From Clarkia xantiana subsp. parviflora (Eukaryota; Streptophyta; Magnoliopsida; Myrtales; Onagraceae), in contig JAPTYO010000010.1 of the NCBI GenBank assembly GCA_036873135.1, forward strand, positions 21,631,772 to 21,695,771: DNA of 64,000 nt, in the 5' to 3' direction. The notes under the pieces are model-generated. The model saw nothing but the letters and a program-made list of their open reading frames with translations. It searched no databases and had not been told where the DNA came from. The position numbers were made by a program, and so were the translations under genes. Position 1 is the stretch's first letter, and each line of letters opens with the position of its first letter. This document shows, piece after piece, positions 46,551 through 59,674 of this stretch.

Positions 46551-46964
46551 TTACCTGATAACTTACAACAAAAAACATGGATAAAAACGACATATTAGAG
46601 GGGGTAAAAATGTGTGGCTTTACTCTACAAGGTAGGTTTCACTGATAGGCTCCCGACAAGGTGGTTTCCTCCCCCCATCATAGGGATCACAAGACCTTCA
46701 CAAGCGAGTGGAGTTTTTCGGAGTCGTACCGGCGGCCCAGCCGCTCCGGTCGTACCATTACTAACTCTCTGGGGTTCCTAGTTGCCATGAGTTTTAGGCA
46801 TTATGGATATTAGACTAAAGTGGTGTGTGCGAATTCAAACAATGCCATAAAAAAGAAAAAGTTAGTTTAAATTCTACACTTTGTACCTGTAAAAAAAATT
46901 AGATTAATCAAGAAAAAAAATAAACTAAATTAAAAAACATGACAAATAAGCGAATATAATGAGC

Positions 46965-46999
46965 CCGAACCCTTTAATTCCCCAGCTGAGTCGCCAAAT
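46965..46999 (-). other. Primer-binding site region of LARD copy 2
   Basis: On the minus strand ATTTGGCGACTCAGCTGGGG directly follows the LTR. The counterpart in copy 1 is at 21745-21767. TGGCGACT fits the 3' end of a tRNA-Arg, the primer of Ogre/Tat elements; the tRNA match is from memory. Confidence 0.65.
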
Positions 47000-48389
47000 T
47001 GTTAGACCTAAATCTAACATAAGGCGAATTATGTTTTGAAAAAACGATGAATTTTGAAAAGAGTCGTCACAAGTTAATTATAAGGCTAACTAGAATCCTA
47101 AATTACATAAGTGAATAACGGATTATACACCTAAGTATAAAATCAGTCTACAATCAGAAACTAGAACTCAGGGGTTCTGTTACGAATTAAAAATATATTT
47201 TTAACTACGCCCTTTCAGTAGTCAATTCACTTAATTTGTCAATTTTATTGTTAATCAATTATAAATTGATTCTAAGCACGAACGATAATATTTAAATTGA
47301 AATATAATCTAACACATTTGCATGAACACAATTTGGTTAATCAAGTTTTAATTAGTCTTATGGCAAAAAAAAAGTTTTAATTAGTCTAAATTAATTAGAT
47401 CTAAACAAATTAAAATACATCTAATATATTAATAATACATTATAACAATACTCACAATAATAATAATAATAATGAAAATAATAATAATAATAAATAAACA
47501 AATAAATGAAAAAAAAGGAGAACGGTACTTACCTTTAGAGGGATGGACAACGGCAGCTAGCAGCCACGGGAAGGACAGGTTGATCGTCGGAGGGCTGCGG
47601 CAGAGGTCGTGCAGGCATGTCGAAGCTCCAGTGGGATGGCTGTTGCAGGTCGGAGGTTGGAGTCGACGACGAAGGAGGCCGAATGTGACTTCCAGGTGGC
47701 TGGACGTTATGGATGGTCAGGTCACCGGTCGATTCGGCGTGGCGAGGCAGCAGAGAGTGGGGAGTAGGGGCGGTCGGATGTGACTTCCAGGACGGCCCGT
47801 GCAGAGGCGGAGCTCTGGTCCTTCGATCAGCTTAGGGCATCACCGGCTAGAGAGAGAGATGAGAGGGAGACGACGTGGGTGAGCGGGTCCTCCGGCGGAA
47901 AGGGGCTGGTCGACGGCGTGACTGGGCAGGTGGCGGTGCAGATGGCTGTGGCCGAGCAGGGCCGGCAGGCGGCGCCGGTGACCTCCGGCGGATCAGGTGA
48001 AGAAGACAATGGGTGGAAAAAAAAAAAACTTTTTCACTAGAAGACAAATCTGCACGGGTTCCAAAATCTGATGTAATATTATTGTTGTTGCGTGTTTTTA
48101 CATGTAGCTAGGAACCCCCTATTTATACTAATCTATGCTAGAACTAATTAAACAGCAAATTACACTGATTTATTCTCATAATAAATGTTAAATATTCTGA
48201 ACGTTAAATACAAATATTCAGAAAATATACATTGCAATAAATACAGATAACTATCCTAATTTAAAATATACATATTTTTAGCAACCCCGTGACCTTCCAT
48301 ATTTAAATACTTTCTTTTTTAAACGTGTTACACATAACATTTTGAACGTGTTATATAAGTGTCGCGCGTACCAAAATTAGGTGTTTACA
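47000..48389 (-). repeat. LTR (5' in element sense) of LARD copy 2
   Basis: 1390 bp, TGTTAGACC…GTGTTTACA on plus. It differs from the other LTR by many substitutions and small indels (one is a 30-bp partial repeat near 47357), so the insertion is older than the copia one. Confidence 0.9.
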
Positions 48390-48394
48390 AACAC

Positions 48395-48780
48395 AGTCAA
48401 ACCATTTATATTTCTAACTTCCTCAATAATATGTTTGTGCAGCATTATATTTGTGCTCTATTTACAATTAGGAATGACTTAATTGTAGTATAAATAAAAT
48501 TTTAAGAATATAATTTTTTATTTATATCTAGAATTTGAATCACACCAGCATTAATGTCAATTTCTTGTGTAGGATTAAACTTTAGGATAATTAAAAAAAA
48601 AAAATGCAAAAAAAGTATCATGTTTGTGAAGCAGGTAGGAAAGGTCCTTGGTAAGGAAATTAAAGTTCAGGGGTCTAAGTTAAACACTTTCAAAAGTTAG
48701 AAAAACGGTTTGTTGACAAAATTCCGAATCGGGCCCTACCTATTTCTTTCAACTGTCCGTCAACACCAGTAACGGTTTTA
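48395..48780. other. Intergenic DNA and promoter region of the SRF gene
   Basis: AT-rich with no ORF. The GC-richer leader begins near 48785. Confidence 0.45.
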
Positions 48781-48784
48781 CCAG

Positions 48785-49011
48785 AAATGGGGTCGTCGCT
48801 GCTCGAGTTCTCCATCTCCAGACCGCTCCCGTGATTCTCTCTCTCGATACTGCAGTTGCTCTAAGCGCCATACATTCTGGCTCAAGATCTCTGTGTATGC
48901 ACTGCTCAACACCGATTCATCCAAAAGTAGCGTACTGCTTGCTCTGATCCTCCTCTTTCCTTGAATCTAGGTTCTTGTAATTACTTCTCCGCTTTCAGGA
49001 AGTCATTCGTG
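48785..49011 (+). promoter_or_regulatory. 5' leader of the SRF gene
   Basis: CT-rich leader. It may contain an intron, since CTAG|GTTC at 48970 resembles an acceptor; not resolved. Confidence 0.4.
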
Positions 49012-52000
49012 ATGGAGATCCGCCGCTGCCGTTACTTCATCTCAATTCTCATCTCCACGATCTTCCAGTTGCAGACTTCCGCATTCACCGACCCCCTTGA
49101 CGGTACTTTTCTTCTTCATTCTGAGTGATAAATCGCTTCTGCAATTCCTGAAGGTTAGGAAGGTTTTGTTGGTGCAGTCCATTTCGATATACGTTTCCAG
49201 AGTTCTTAAATACTGCGTCTTAAAGCTTAAATCTGTTGCTGATTGTGGTTTCTGCAAGATTTTGGCCACTTTTGAGTGCGTTCTTTTGAGCATTTCAGTA
49301 AACACTTAGACTGCGTTATCTAATGCAGTAGCAGCGATACACAATCTGTATACATCCCTCAATTACCCACCGCAACTGAAGTCATGGAGAATGGAGGGCA
49401 TTGATCCGTGCGAGGAACTCTGGACTGGAGTTGCATGCTTTGGATCGTCCATAATATACCTGTATATATACGATCATAAACCCTTTTCGTAGTAGAGCAA
49501 ATCAAATAATTACACCTTTTGATTAGAACTGTAATAATCCTTGTTTCTAAGCTAATGCAGTAAACTCGATGGACTAAACTTGAGTGGAAACCTCGGCGGT
49601 CAGCTACATAATTTCCTTAACTTGAGACAACTGTAGGTGCCTGCTTTGTGCTAGTAAAGAACTCTATGTTAGCTGAGGAACGCGATGAATGTTAGCTCTT
49701 GATTGGTTTCATGTTCTTTCCAGGGACGTCAGCTCCAATAGCGTTTCGGGTAGCATTCCATACAACTTGCCTCCAAATGCCACTCATTTGTAAGAACAGC
49801 TATTCTAATTTCTCTGAGAGTGACTCAGTGATGTTTGTTTGGTCGAGCGCTTATCAGTGACCGTCTTTGTTAATGGCAGAGATTTTTCATCCAACCAGCT
49901 GAGCCAGAATCTTCCCGACTCAATTGCTGGTTTGACAAATTTAAGGCATCTGTAAGTTTTTTCTCTCATTTTTACCCAATATCACGCAGAAGCTAGTTTT
50001 CAACTGAAAAATCTCATTTCTAAATGTTGTAGAAACGTGAGCCACAATTTCTTATCTGGATCCCTTGGAATCGACTTCAATGGATTACAGAATCTTCGAG
50101 AACTGTAAGCTTCAGTCTTCAGTTTGAGTCAACGAATCTGAAGTTCATTTTCATCTGAACAGCTTAAATGATCTGCTTCAGGGATCTGTCATATAATTGC
50201 TTCACAGGGGATCTTCCAGGTTCAGTTGCATGGTTGATGAATCTGACTGCACTGTAAGATTTAATTTATAACAATGACCATCATAGTTATTAAAGAAAAA
50301 ATGTAAACAATGTATCATTTCACAGGTTCCTGCAAAATAACAACTTCACTGGAGCCGTGACCTTGTTGGGTTCTCTTCCTTTAACCTATCTGTATGCATC
50401 TTCTAATCCTCGAACATGCATAATTCTTACTGTATTTCAATTTTTTGTTTTGTCTTCTTTCTCTAATAATATTATCTCATCAGGAATATTCAAGACGATC
50501 GATTCAGTGGTGTCATTCCAAAGAGTTTTCAGAATATTCCTTTCCTATGGTGAGTGAGCAATGAGAACTTATCATACATTACTTTGTTCAGATCTCGGTT
50601 CATGTACATCAATGATTCAATAATAAACAAGATCTAATGTTTTTACTTTCTCAGGCTCGATGGGAATTATTTTGATGCAGTTGACTCTGAGCCATGGGAT
50701 CTCCCTAAGCCTACTGCAACGACTATCAATAGCCCTCCGACAACTCAATCGAGTGCCTTAGTGAACAGTCCTTTGCAGAAACTCCATAAACATATGAAGA
50801 AATTGTCAGGTATTGGAGAAATCGCGCTCTATGTTGGTGGGGGAACTTTCTTGATTACTCTTGTGGCACTAGCAATCACGATCCACCTTCATCGAGCTCG
50901 TCTTCAGAAGCCAGAAGACACAGCAATGGAGCTCAGCAGCATTAGCTTATCCGAATCTCTACCAGTCCAAACACCGGACGAAGGTATTCAGAAATTATTA
51001 AATTATTTTGGAGGCTTTTTTAATTGTTTGGGAAGCGATTAAGCTGATGGGTCTTGTTTCAGTATCAGAAATGAGCGAACAGAATCCAATTTTGCCCATT
51101 GAATCTCGGAGGATCCTTCGTGCTAGGTTTACGCCTTCCGTTCGACCAAATGGACACGCAAAGCAGTTCAGAAGGGAAAGCTTTTCTGAGAACCATTTGC
51201 CACCTTGTGCTACGATTTACACATTGGAGCAGCTTCAGTTGGCCACAAACAATTTCAGCCAAGAGAAACTCATCGGTGAAGGATCTCTCGGTTCAGTGTA
51301 CAGAGCTGACTTCCAAGATGGAAAGGTGGATTTTTATTTATTTATTTTATGAATATGATGATAACAGAGAGTTTGATGGGTCTTCCTATGTATCATCAGA
51401 TTTTAGCAGTAAAGGTCATCGTCATGACAACGCTGTCGTTTGCAGAAGAAGAAGAGTTCTTCCAGGTGATTCGAACGGTGTATCAACTAAAGCACCCGAA
51501 CATTGTGCCTCTTGTGGGATACTGTATAGAACGTAGACAACACATTCTTGTCTATGAATATGTGAGCAACTTGACGCTTGAGCAGGTTCTCCACAGCAGA
51601 AGGTATAAGCCATTGTCTTGGACCGCACGCCTCCATGTTGCTGTAGAAGTGGCTCGTGCATTAGAGTAAGAGAAATTTGCCACTTTTACATCTAAGAGAT
51701 TGTTTTTTCGGAAAAAAAATGTAAAAATTTCCCCCTTTTTTTTCCAGTTACATGCACTATAGGTTGTCCCCTCCTGTTACCCATGGAAACCTAAACGCGA
51801 GGAATATCTTGCTCGATGAAGAACTTACGCCCCAAGTCTCTGATTGTGGGCTTGTTGTGCTGAGGCCGTTTACAAGCAATAGTGTGAAACTCAAGGCATC
51901 TGAAATGGCAATAGAAGATTCTGTGTATGTGAGGCCCGACAAAAGGCAACCTCGTATTGAAGGAAGAAAGCGGGATGTCTATGCATTCGGGGTACTACTG

Positions 52001-52552
52001 TTGGAGCTACTCACAGGGAGGATGCCTTTTGATGAGTTACGCATATTTTGCCATTATATATTTGTCTGTCTGATTCTAGTTTACTTATTTGGTTCTGTCT
52101 GTTGATCTTATTGTTTGGTGGAACCAACAGTTCAAGACCGAGGCAAGAGAAGTCTCTGGTGAAATGGGCAATGCCGCGCTTTGGTGATCGGGAATTGATG
52201 GAGCAGATGGTGGACCGCGCTATCAGAGGAGCATTGAGTCCAAGGTCGCTGTCCCATCTCTCTGACATCATCTCTCTCTGTTTGCAGGTACTATATTGTT
52301 TATCTTCCATGTCGTAAAATTGGTGAGGTAACTTGGTTTGCAAGAAACTGATGCAAATCTGTGCAGATTGGGCAGCCAGGGAAGGAATTCCACCTATCGA
52401 TAACAGGAGTGATGGAATGTCTGGTGTTTCTGCAAGAGAGGTCCCGAGTTGCAGACGAGCATAGTGAGATTGAAACGATTGATAGATCCTTCAGGTCAAC
52501 CACCACCCGCTTCTACGGCTCGCCCATTACAGACAGCCATTTCTCTCCCTAG
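49012..52552 (+). CDS. STRUBBELIG-receptor-family (SRF) LRR receptor pseudokinase
   Basis: Fifteen exons join in frame to 732 aa: 49012-49102, 49329-49461, 49561-49632, 49724-49789, 49880-49951, 50033-50104, 50182-50253, 50326-50391, 50484-50549, 50655-50983, 51063-51325, 51400-51665, 51748-52035, 52131-52287, 52367-52552. A signal peptide (1-25) precedes an SRF N-domain with a WRMEGIDPCEELWTGV-type motif, then six or so LRRs, one per 66- or 72-bp exon. A Pro/Ser/Thr-rich stretch and a membrane helix (about 293-315) follow. The kinase domain keeps the glycine loop (418-425) and Lys439, but HRD reads HGN (535-537) and DFG reads DCG (555-557), so catalysis is unlikely. Known SRF/STRUBBELIG proteins signal in organ shape and cell-wall responses as atypical kinases. 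The last donors (52035) are inferred from frame. Confidence 0.93.
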
Positions 52553-52641
52553 ACTTGAAACAATAATACAGATAGATTCTTTCTGACATACAGTGGCTGT
52601 AATTGTAAATAAATACTTCTGCTGATGCCAATACTTTGAGC

Positions 52642-52647
52642 AATAAA
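52642..52647 (+). promoter_or_regulatory. Poly(A) signal of the SRF gene
   Basis: AATAAA 90 bp after the stop codon, in the 471-bp gap before the convergent TBCCD1-like gene. Confidence 0.6.
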
Positions 52648-53023
52648 ATCTGTTATGTTTCTACTATCTTTGATTTCAAACAGCAATAGATCTGGGATAC
52701 ACAAATCGTGTAAAGTGGAAGTAACCACTCCGCATATGACTGTTCTAGTTTCCCTATCTCCAAGAGTCGAATGTGAAGCAAAATTTATGAATGAGCATTC
52801 TAGTTTAATTTAGAAAATAAAAAATCAAGCCAAGACTTATTTGATTTCGTAACTAGAGAAATCTATGAAGAAGATAGGCAAAGACTCATCCTTTCTGCAT
52901 GAGGATTGTCCAACTGGTGATGTTACTGGCTTTGTAGAGAGTACAGTTGACGAATATTCCCCGAAGCTGCGGTGAATAAGGTAGAGGTTTAGTGTCTATA
53001 CAGAAGGAAGATTCAGATGTTGC

Positions 53024-55418
53024 TTATACATGTGAAAGTTCATTACCATATAACCAGTCCTTGAAGTGAATATGGAGCACACTTGATAACTCTTGTTTCC
53101 GGTTATCTTCAAGAGGTGCTTCCCTTAACATCTGCTTCAACTCCCATACATTCTTTTGCTGCAAAGTCATATGTTGTTCATGCAAATCGGAGTTCATTAA
53201 CGATGTGAATCTAAATTAAATGAATGGTAATATACCTTTTCCTGTTGTGATGTCAAGTAGGCATCAGGTAATTGGAACGGATTATGTTTGGTTGGTGAGG
53301 CAGATTCAGTTCCAACAGATCCTGGAATCTGTTGTGCACATCCATAAAAGCAAATTGAGAAAAATATTCTGCATTTTTTTTTACCATTTGAGACAACACA
53401 TATTGTAACATACCATAAATGTTGCAAAGTGATCAGGAGCTACGGGTGTGGCTGGCTCGGTTTTAGCATCCGACATTCCTGCAGGATGGGATAATGAATC
53501 TTGTGGATCAAGCAACCCAAGAAGGAGTGGCTCATTCCATCTGTTGATACTCGTCTCGACACCAACTTCTGCCAGATGTTCCTCTAGTTGCGGATAAAAT
53601 GTATTATACGGCGCCACCTAATAGAAAAAAAAAAAAAAAAAACAGTGTTATCAACCTCTCTCCCATAACCTGAAAAACTTGTTTCGGATGCTAATGCATG
53701 TGAAATGAGACTCCATGAGAAATTAGTATCTTTTATAAACCCAGTATCAAAGGTGAGACATTTCTGTAAAAGGTAGATAATAGAGGTTACTTACCAAACA
53801 AGAAACAGGAAAATGAGAGGATGGTAAATTGGAAAAGATAACTCCTCACCTGCAGCTTATGGTTCTCACCACCAACCAGCGGCCGGTGATTCACGCCCAA
53901 AAAGAAGATGCATTCGCGACAGTTAGCAATGTATATTCTTTTTGCAGCTGCAATAACATGAACCCTCTCACAGTATTCGACTTTTACAGCCTGTAAAAAT
54001 AGAACCTCATAATGAGCTTATAAGCTATTGTGCTACATCATTTAGACAACTTGACAGTACCTTTCCAACTGCTCCAAGAATGACAGTGGTATCGGAACAG
54101 CCGTGCACTGTGGCGTACTTTAATGGTGCCAAGACGTAAATGAGAGAATCATGGCAATTCAGAACCTGGATCATTAAAAGAAAACAAGCATCAGTACAAC
54201 AATATAACATTCACAACTCACAAGATACTACAAAATAGTTAATCTGACCTTTACAGAAGCATCGATACAATCTGCGGCGTGCTTGATAACTGATGATTTG
54301 TAAATCCCCTCAATATAAGTTACAGATGGCTTTACTCCACAGTTATCCTCCATCGCATCCTTTCCAGGCGAGTTATTCAGTGGAAGCTTTTCAGAGATGT
54401 ATTCCAAGGCAGAGGTTATTTTCCCGAGAATCCAATCACGAACTAGTTCGATGGGAACTGAAACGGAAAGCGTGTCGGGGTCTGAAGTTGCAAAAAATGG
54501 AGCCACTTTACTAAGGGGAACTCTTTCAGATACTCCATCGCCGACGCGGAATAGCAGTTCAAGGTGCTCGAACCGTTCAACAGTTATAACCTAAACAACA
54601 ACAAGGCTCAAACAAGTAATTAAGAGGCAGAAAAAACTTCACGGTGAGCTGCAGATTGGTCCAACAGATCACGAACCTGTGATTCTTCGCCTTCTCCATC
54701 AGCAGCGGGCTCGGCCAGAAGAGATACAATGTTAGCGACGTGTTTTTGTAGATAAGACAATTGATGCGCCTCTTCGTGAGCCTGTGATAGCACGAATTTG
54801 CGACTGTTGCTGCGAACGAGCTGCAAAATTGAAGATCGATAAGCTTTTTAAATCCTTGTTCAACTGAAAATGTGGAATTGATTAAAAAAATTCAAAATCA
54901 TTAAGAAAATGTAATTAATCAGAATGATCCGGTTATTTACTGCATACGACAAAGCTAACCAAAATAACCTGCATTGGCGACAGAGAGGAGACGCAGCCAT
55001 CGAACGGAGAACTAGACGGCCAAACGTCGGCGATTGCGACAGAGTCCCTGTGAGTCTTCGGAATCAACTTTTTGTACGTCTGTATGTAGAGAAATAGTAT
55101 AAGATCGTAGACATTTGCGCCGGCAGCTACGTCGGCCACGAGCGGATCGTGCTTTGCGTGTAGGACGGAGGAGAGTGTTTGCAGAACGACCTCAGCTTGA
55201 TCGAAAGGGATTTGCAGAGATTCAGCGAGAGGGATGGAGTCGATTCGGTGACTTGACGCTTGAGAAAGGAGCTTCTTCTTGAGGGAGGTGAGAGTCTGGG
55301 ACGGATCGGCAAATGCGAGCTTGGGGATGGGGACAACGCCGTAATCGAAGAGCTCACATCTCGGGTAGAGGAGGATGGAGTCCGATGAAGGAGTGGAGGT
55401 GTCGACGGGATCCACCAT
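53024..55418 (-). CDS. TBCCD1: TBCC domain-containing protein 1-like (C-CAP/cofactor C-like)
   Basis: Eight exons on minus join in frame to 537 aa: 55418-54969, 54820-54677, 54590-54249, 54165-54061, 53990-53850, 53617-53414, 53328-53236, 53158-53024. All junctions are phase 0. Residues 1-150 form the conserved N-terminal region (YPRCELFDYGVVPIPKL); exon 2 is charged and helical (LVRSNSRKFVLSQAHEEAH). Exons 3-6 hold the C-CAP/cofactor C beta-helix: VTYIEGIYKSSVIKH, HDSLIYVLAPLKYATVHGCSD, VEYCERVHVIAAAKRIYIANC, FFLGVNHRPLV. The family relates to tubulin cofactor C and RP2; TBCCD1 in animals and algae works at centrosomes or basal bodies, while its role in plants is unclear. No lesion. It is tail to tail with the SRF gene. 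Confidence 0.93.
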
Positions 55419-55814
55419 TTTCTTCTTCGTCGGAGAGACGGGTTTGCAGTTACAGATCCTGACACACTAGGAATAACAGAATTCGGAGGGAGAAAAGGAG
55501 TGGAGCGTTAGTGATTGGATGCGGGTTGGTCCACCGTAAGTCCAGAGTGTAGCGGTTCTGATTGGATGGTGGACTTTTCAAGTTTGGGCTTGCATAGACT
55601 TCATTAGCTTCTGGAGAAAATCTCACCTTTTCGGCCATGAGTAGGCCCAAATATGAAACTCCCTTGTAAAGGCCCACACTACTAACCAATAATAATAATG
55701 GTTCGGCTAAAATGGATAACATCTTATTAAGTTTCTCTCTTGAAATTTAATTTATTATCTCTCATGGACTGAAAATTTAATCGCATTTGCGATCAGCCAA
55801 GCCCTAATAATAAT
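55419..55814 (-). promoter_or_regulatory. Upstream region of the TBCCD1-like gene
   Basis: Leader and promoter. A 90-codon ORF at 55722-55450 has no family features and is judged chance. Confidence 0.4.
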
Positions 55815-56285
55815 GGTTAATTATCAAATTGCTATTTGAAATTTGGATACTCGGATAAATTTTTAATATAATTTTTTTTGACAATTTGCTAGCTTAGGTT
55901 TAGATTGTGAACAGATTGTTAACTCTGTCAAATATTTCGTCCAATCTGAAGTGAATTGGTTACGTAACTTGTACGTGATTAAAAAAAATAAAAAAATGAA
56001 GAAATTTGCTTCATCCACATAGTCATTCATAAGCATCCTCATAAATGAAATTGCAAAGTTCCATCTTAACATAAGAAAAAATTCAAAAATTGTTTCTTTC
56101 ACGAGGGAAATTCCATCATTTTAGGTTAGTTTTTCGAGTTTTCTTTAAGCATGTGCAAGCTACGTGATCAATTTGGTCTAAGCTTGGACGGAATATTTGA
56201 TGGAGCTAGCAATTTATCCACAAATTAAACCTGAGATAGGAAATTGTCTAAAAAACTCCAGCTTGCAATTTGTCCACGTGCCTAA
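55815..56285. repeat. Inverted-repeat element
   Basis: The left arm AAATTGCTATTTGAAATTTGG … GTTACGTAACTTGTACGTGATTA is mirrored by GCATGTGCAAGCTACGTGATC … GAAATTGTC. It resembles 3150-3615. Diverged and non-coding; no target duplication fixed. Confidence 0.55.
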
Positions 56286-58570
56286 ACTTCAACTACCGCT
56301 TTAATAATTATTAAGGAAAAAGTATGTAAAATATACAACGTGTTTATAAAAAATGATTTATTTATTTTAAAATGTACAATATGTTTAAAAAACAATGGTA
56401 ATTGGTACTTTCTTCAATCCATCCACCAAAAATTCGTTAAATACATTTCAAAATATAAAATTAACCGAATAAATTTATAAATATCACAAATAATCTCTAA
56501 TGACTTATACTAAAGATAAAATTGAATCCAATTGGACTCTAACCGATTGTGGATCAAATGATTCTTTATCGAGCCGGGACTCAGTTGTAATATTAAAATA
56601 ACTTATTAGAGAAATATTCATTATTTGGAAAAATATTCAGAAAATTTATAATTTCAAAAAATATTTACGAAGATTTTGAACAAAAAATTGACAAAATACC
56701 AATTACGATCGTTTTTGAAACATATGATACCAAATGAATCCAATCATTCTCTTATAGCATTTAAAAAAAAAAAATCATTCTCTAGCTTTAGCTAGCTCTA
56801 GCATTTACGTTCATTTATTTCCGTATCACTTTTATAAACAGTCCTTTATGCCATTCCTTACTAGGAAGAAGTTATGGGGGGAGTTTCCTTGCAGAACTAA
56901 CATAGGAAGAAAGCTCCATAACGGAGGGCCAAAGATCTTAACATTTATAGCAACTTTGCAATATTCTTATCCAAGGATTCACCTTTCAAAAGGACCAAAA
57001 GATCAATCATTAAAGGATCAAGACCCATCCTTTCAAAAATGATACATCTTTATATACCATATAATTTCAAATTATTATAGAAAATGTGGGTCTCGATCTA
57101 TTAAATCAAGGATTCGACGACGACGAATCGGTTCAAATTGGATGATACATATTGTATGGGATGATTTATGGGTCCCAAACAAACTAATTTATGTCCACTC
57201 GTTAAGTCGGATTTTCGAACATAGTAGATAGAAGTCGGATTTTCGAACAGAGTAGATAGAGTTAGGGCTTGCATTAAATGCCCTCATTATTTTTCGTATT
57301 TAATCTAAAGAATTATAATTCCGTTTAATTTTATTTGATTAAGTTAAAATATCATATGTGCTGAAATATGTGAATTTAAGAGAAAACTAATACTATATGC
57401 AAGCACTATTTTGGTTCACACGAGTAGTTCTAATGGGATAGGCAATTGTATTATATTTACTCCACACTTAAACTAGTTTCTACTTAAACTAAATTAATAT
57501 GTAACAAATAAAGTGTTAATTATGAATACTTTTCATTTTAATGGTTGAAACGGTGTTTGATAACCTATGTTTAAAGATAGAGTATTAAAATGCTAGATTA
57601 TATTAAACGGTAAAATGTGATAGCACTTAATTAGTTTGAATCGAAATGGATCTTTCTTTTTTAGGTTTCCCGTCAAAATTGTTTATGCTTAATTTGGACA
57701 TAAACAAATACTATACACTGAAAACGGTCTTGATGTGCCCATTATTCAAGGATCCTCATTTGCTTCTTGCTCTTACGTTTTTTTTAACATTCGTTGTCAA
57801 TTTCGTGTAGGACCAAGTAATTTAATTATGAAGAAAATTCATGTTTTTCTATCTTAATAATAAAAAATCTTTAATTTTAACAAACTAAATCGTTGAATGA
57901 TAATATGTTCCATGTTTTTTTTTTTTTTTCTGTCTTTTCTTTCTATTAAATAAATTTGACCGATTGGAATGGTATGGGTTTTCTTCATTTTGATAGTCAC
58001 AAGTGTGCACCATGTTGTTTTTAGGTGCTCATGTTTAAATTGTTACTAATATGTGTCATATGTTTCTTTTTCGTTTTTTTTTCTATTGTCCGTTGGGTAT
58101 AAGTTTTATTTAGTTCGTGTATATTTATGTCAACTAAGTTAAATTGAACCTCAATTTTACATAAATTTTCAATTTTACTGTAAGTACACACTAATTAATA
58201 TAAATTAAACAGAAACATAAATATCATTTGTTATTTCCTCTCTTTTAAATGTTCTTGCTGTTGAATTTTATGGAACCATAATACCAAAATCCGTCAAATT
58301 TAGTAACAAAAAACGGAGAGAAAACCACAAAACAACAAAAGCGAAACTTGAAATACCTATTAGTAAGTATTTAAAATTAAGATCTAAAAGTAACGTGATG
58401 AAAAATTGGGAATGTGATTAAACTCTTAATCGTTAGAAAATATGTAAACTCCATATTGTCAACCGTATGTATTCAGCATTTTGTTAATTAAACTCGAGGT
58501 GTAACCATCAAAATTCAAATAATACGTCAAAGTATATGTTGAAAGCCTTCATTTATTATCAAATATATTT
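56286..58570. other. AT-rich intergenic DNA
   Basis: No gene. 56820-57042 carries a 64-codon ORF without recognisable features. A direct repeat GAAGTCGGATTTTCGAACA is near 57180-57250. Confidence 0.45.
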
Positions 58571-59121
58571 ATGGTGAGTTTGGTAGTGCATTCTTATAGT
58601 GTTTTTGCATTTAAAAACACTTTGAATGAAAGTTGAAATGTTTGGTAATACACACTCAAAATGATTTTTAAAAACACTGCTTTCTGAAAGAATTTTTTTT
58701 TCAAAGCAATTGGGGTGCTACTTTCTAAGATCCGCTTTCTAAAAAGAACTTTCATCATATTTATATATTTCATTTTTATCCTTTAATTTTTTTATAAACC
58801 CTAAACTACCCTTAAATAAAAATTTGTATCCCCATAAACTTAACATTACTTTTTCTTATTATATATATATAATCAAGTTAAAACTATGTTATAATTATAT
58901 ACGATAATATTTATAGAATTATAATAATGTAGAAATTTCAGAGAAATATGTATTATCGAATATTTTTTTATATATGTTTTATATAATATATATGTAAAGT
59001 ATATTGATCAAGAAATTAGTATATTAATATATATTTATATTGATGTGTATAAAACAATATAGAAACTAAATATATAATTAGTAAATAAATAGTTTGCATA
59101 ATTATATTCGACAACATTCTA

Positions 59122-59590
59122 CTAGAGGTGTAAACATGACGAATATCTATCAAGTTCGACTCGTTTGAAAAGTATCGAGCTCGAACTCGTCGAGCTCAAA
59201 TTTCTAAAAGTCGAACTCGACTCACGTCTAAACTCGACATAATCAATTTGGACTCGACTTGATTCTTAAGCTGATTAATACATCATAATAAGCTAGTATT
59301 TCTCATGACTACCCAACTTGACTCGACGCGGATGCTCATTATACATCACAATAAGTTAACATTTATCATTACTGTAATAACCGAGCTCGACTCGAAATCA
59401 GATAAAATATGTATATTATAAATATCTATTAGACTCGTAAGTACTTCGAGTCGAGTATTATCAAGATCGAGCTTGACATACCACAAAGATAAACTCGAGC
59501 TTGACTTGAAATTTCCTGAGTCGAAACCGAGTTTTGACCGATTCGATTCTGAGTATCTCGCGAGTAGTTTGCTTCAATTACACTCCTATA
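59122..59590. repeat. CTCGA-rich repeat, hAT-like ends
   Basis: It begins TAGAGGTGTAAACATGACG and ends AATTACACTCCTA, a short inverted pair. The interior repeats GACTCGACTTG and GAGCTCGAACTCG. No target duplication was found. Confidence 0.45.
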
Positions 59591-59674
59591 AACGACAATG
59601 ACGATGACAGTTGATACGACAATACATCAAAAAATAATACTACAGTTAAGATGTCAAAATTATATGATGAAATA

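Larger units (their letters stand above)
40221..48389 (-). mobile_element. Complete non-coding LTR retroelement (LARD-like), copy 2
   Basis: 8.17 kb between perfect AACAC duplications (40216-40220, 48390-48394). The LTRs are 40221-41580 and 47000-48389. On minus, the LTR is followed by TTTGGCGACTC…CTGGGGAA, a primer site of the tRNA-Arg kind used by plant Ty3/gypsy Tat/Ogre elements, and the other LTR is preceded by the purine tract CAAAGAGGGGCAAGC, which sets the orientation. The 5.4-kb interior has no gag, protease, RT or integrase. Such elements depend on proteins of a partner. Confidence 0.88.

Noticed and set aside
55450..55722. 90-aa minus-strand ORF with hydrophobic start
   Set aside because: Upstream of the TBCCD1-like gene, no known domain, low codon support.
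56848..57042. 64-aa ORF
   Set aside because: No recognisable feature; AT-rich flanks.
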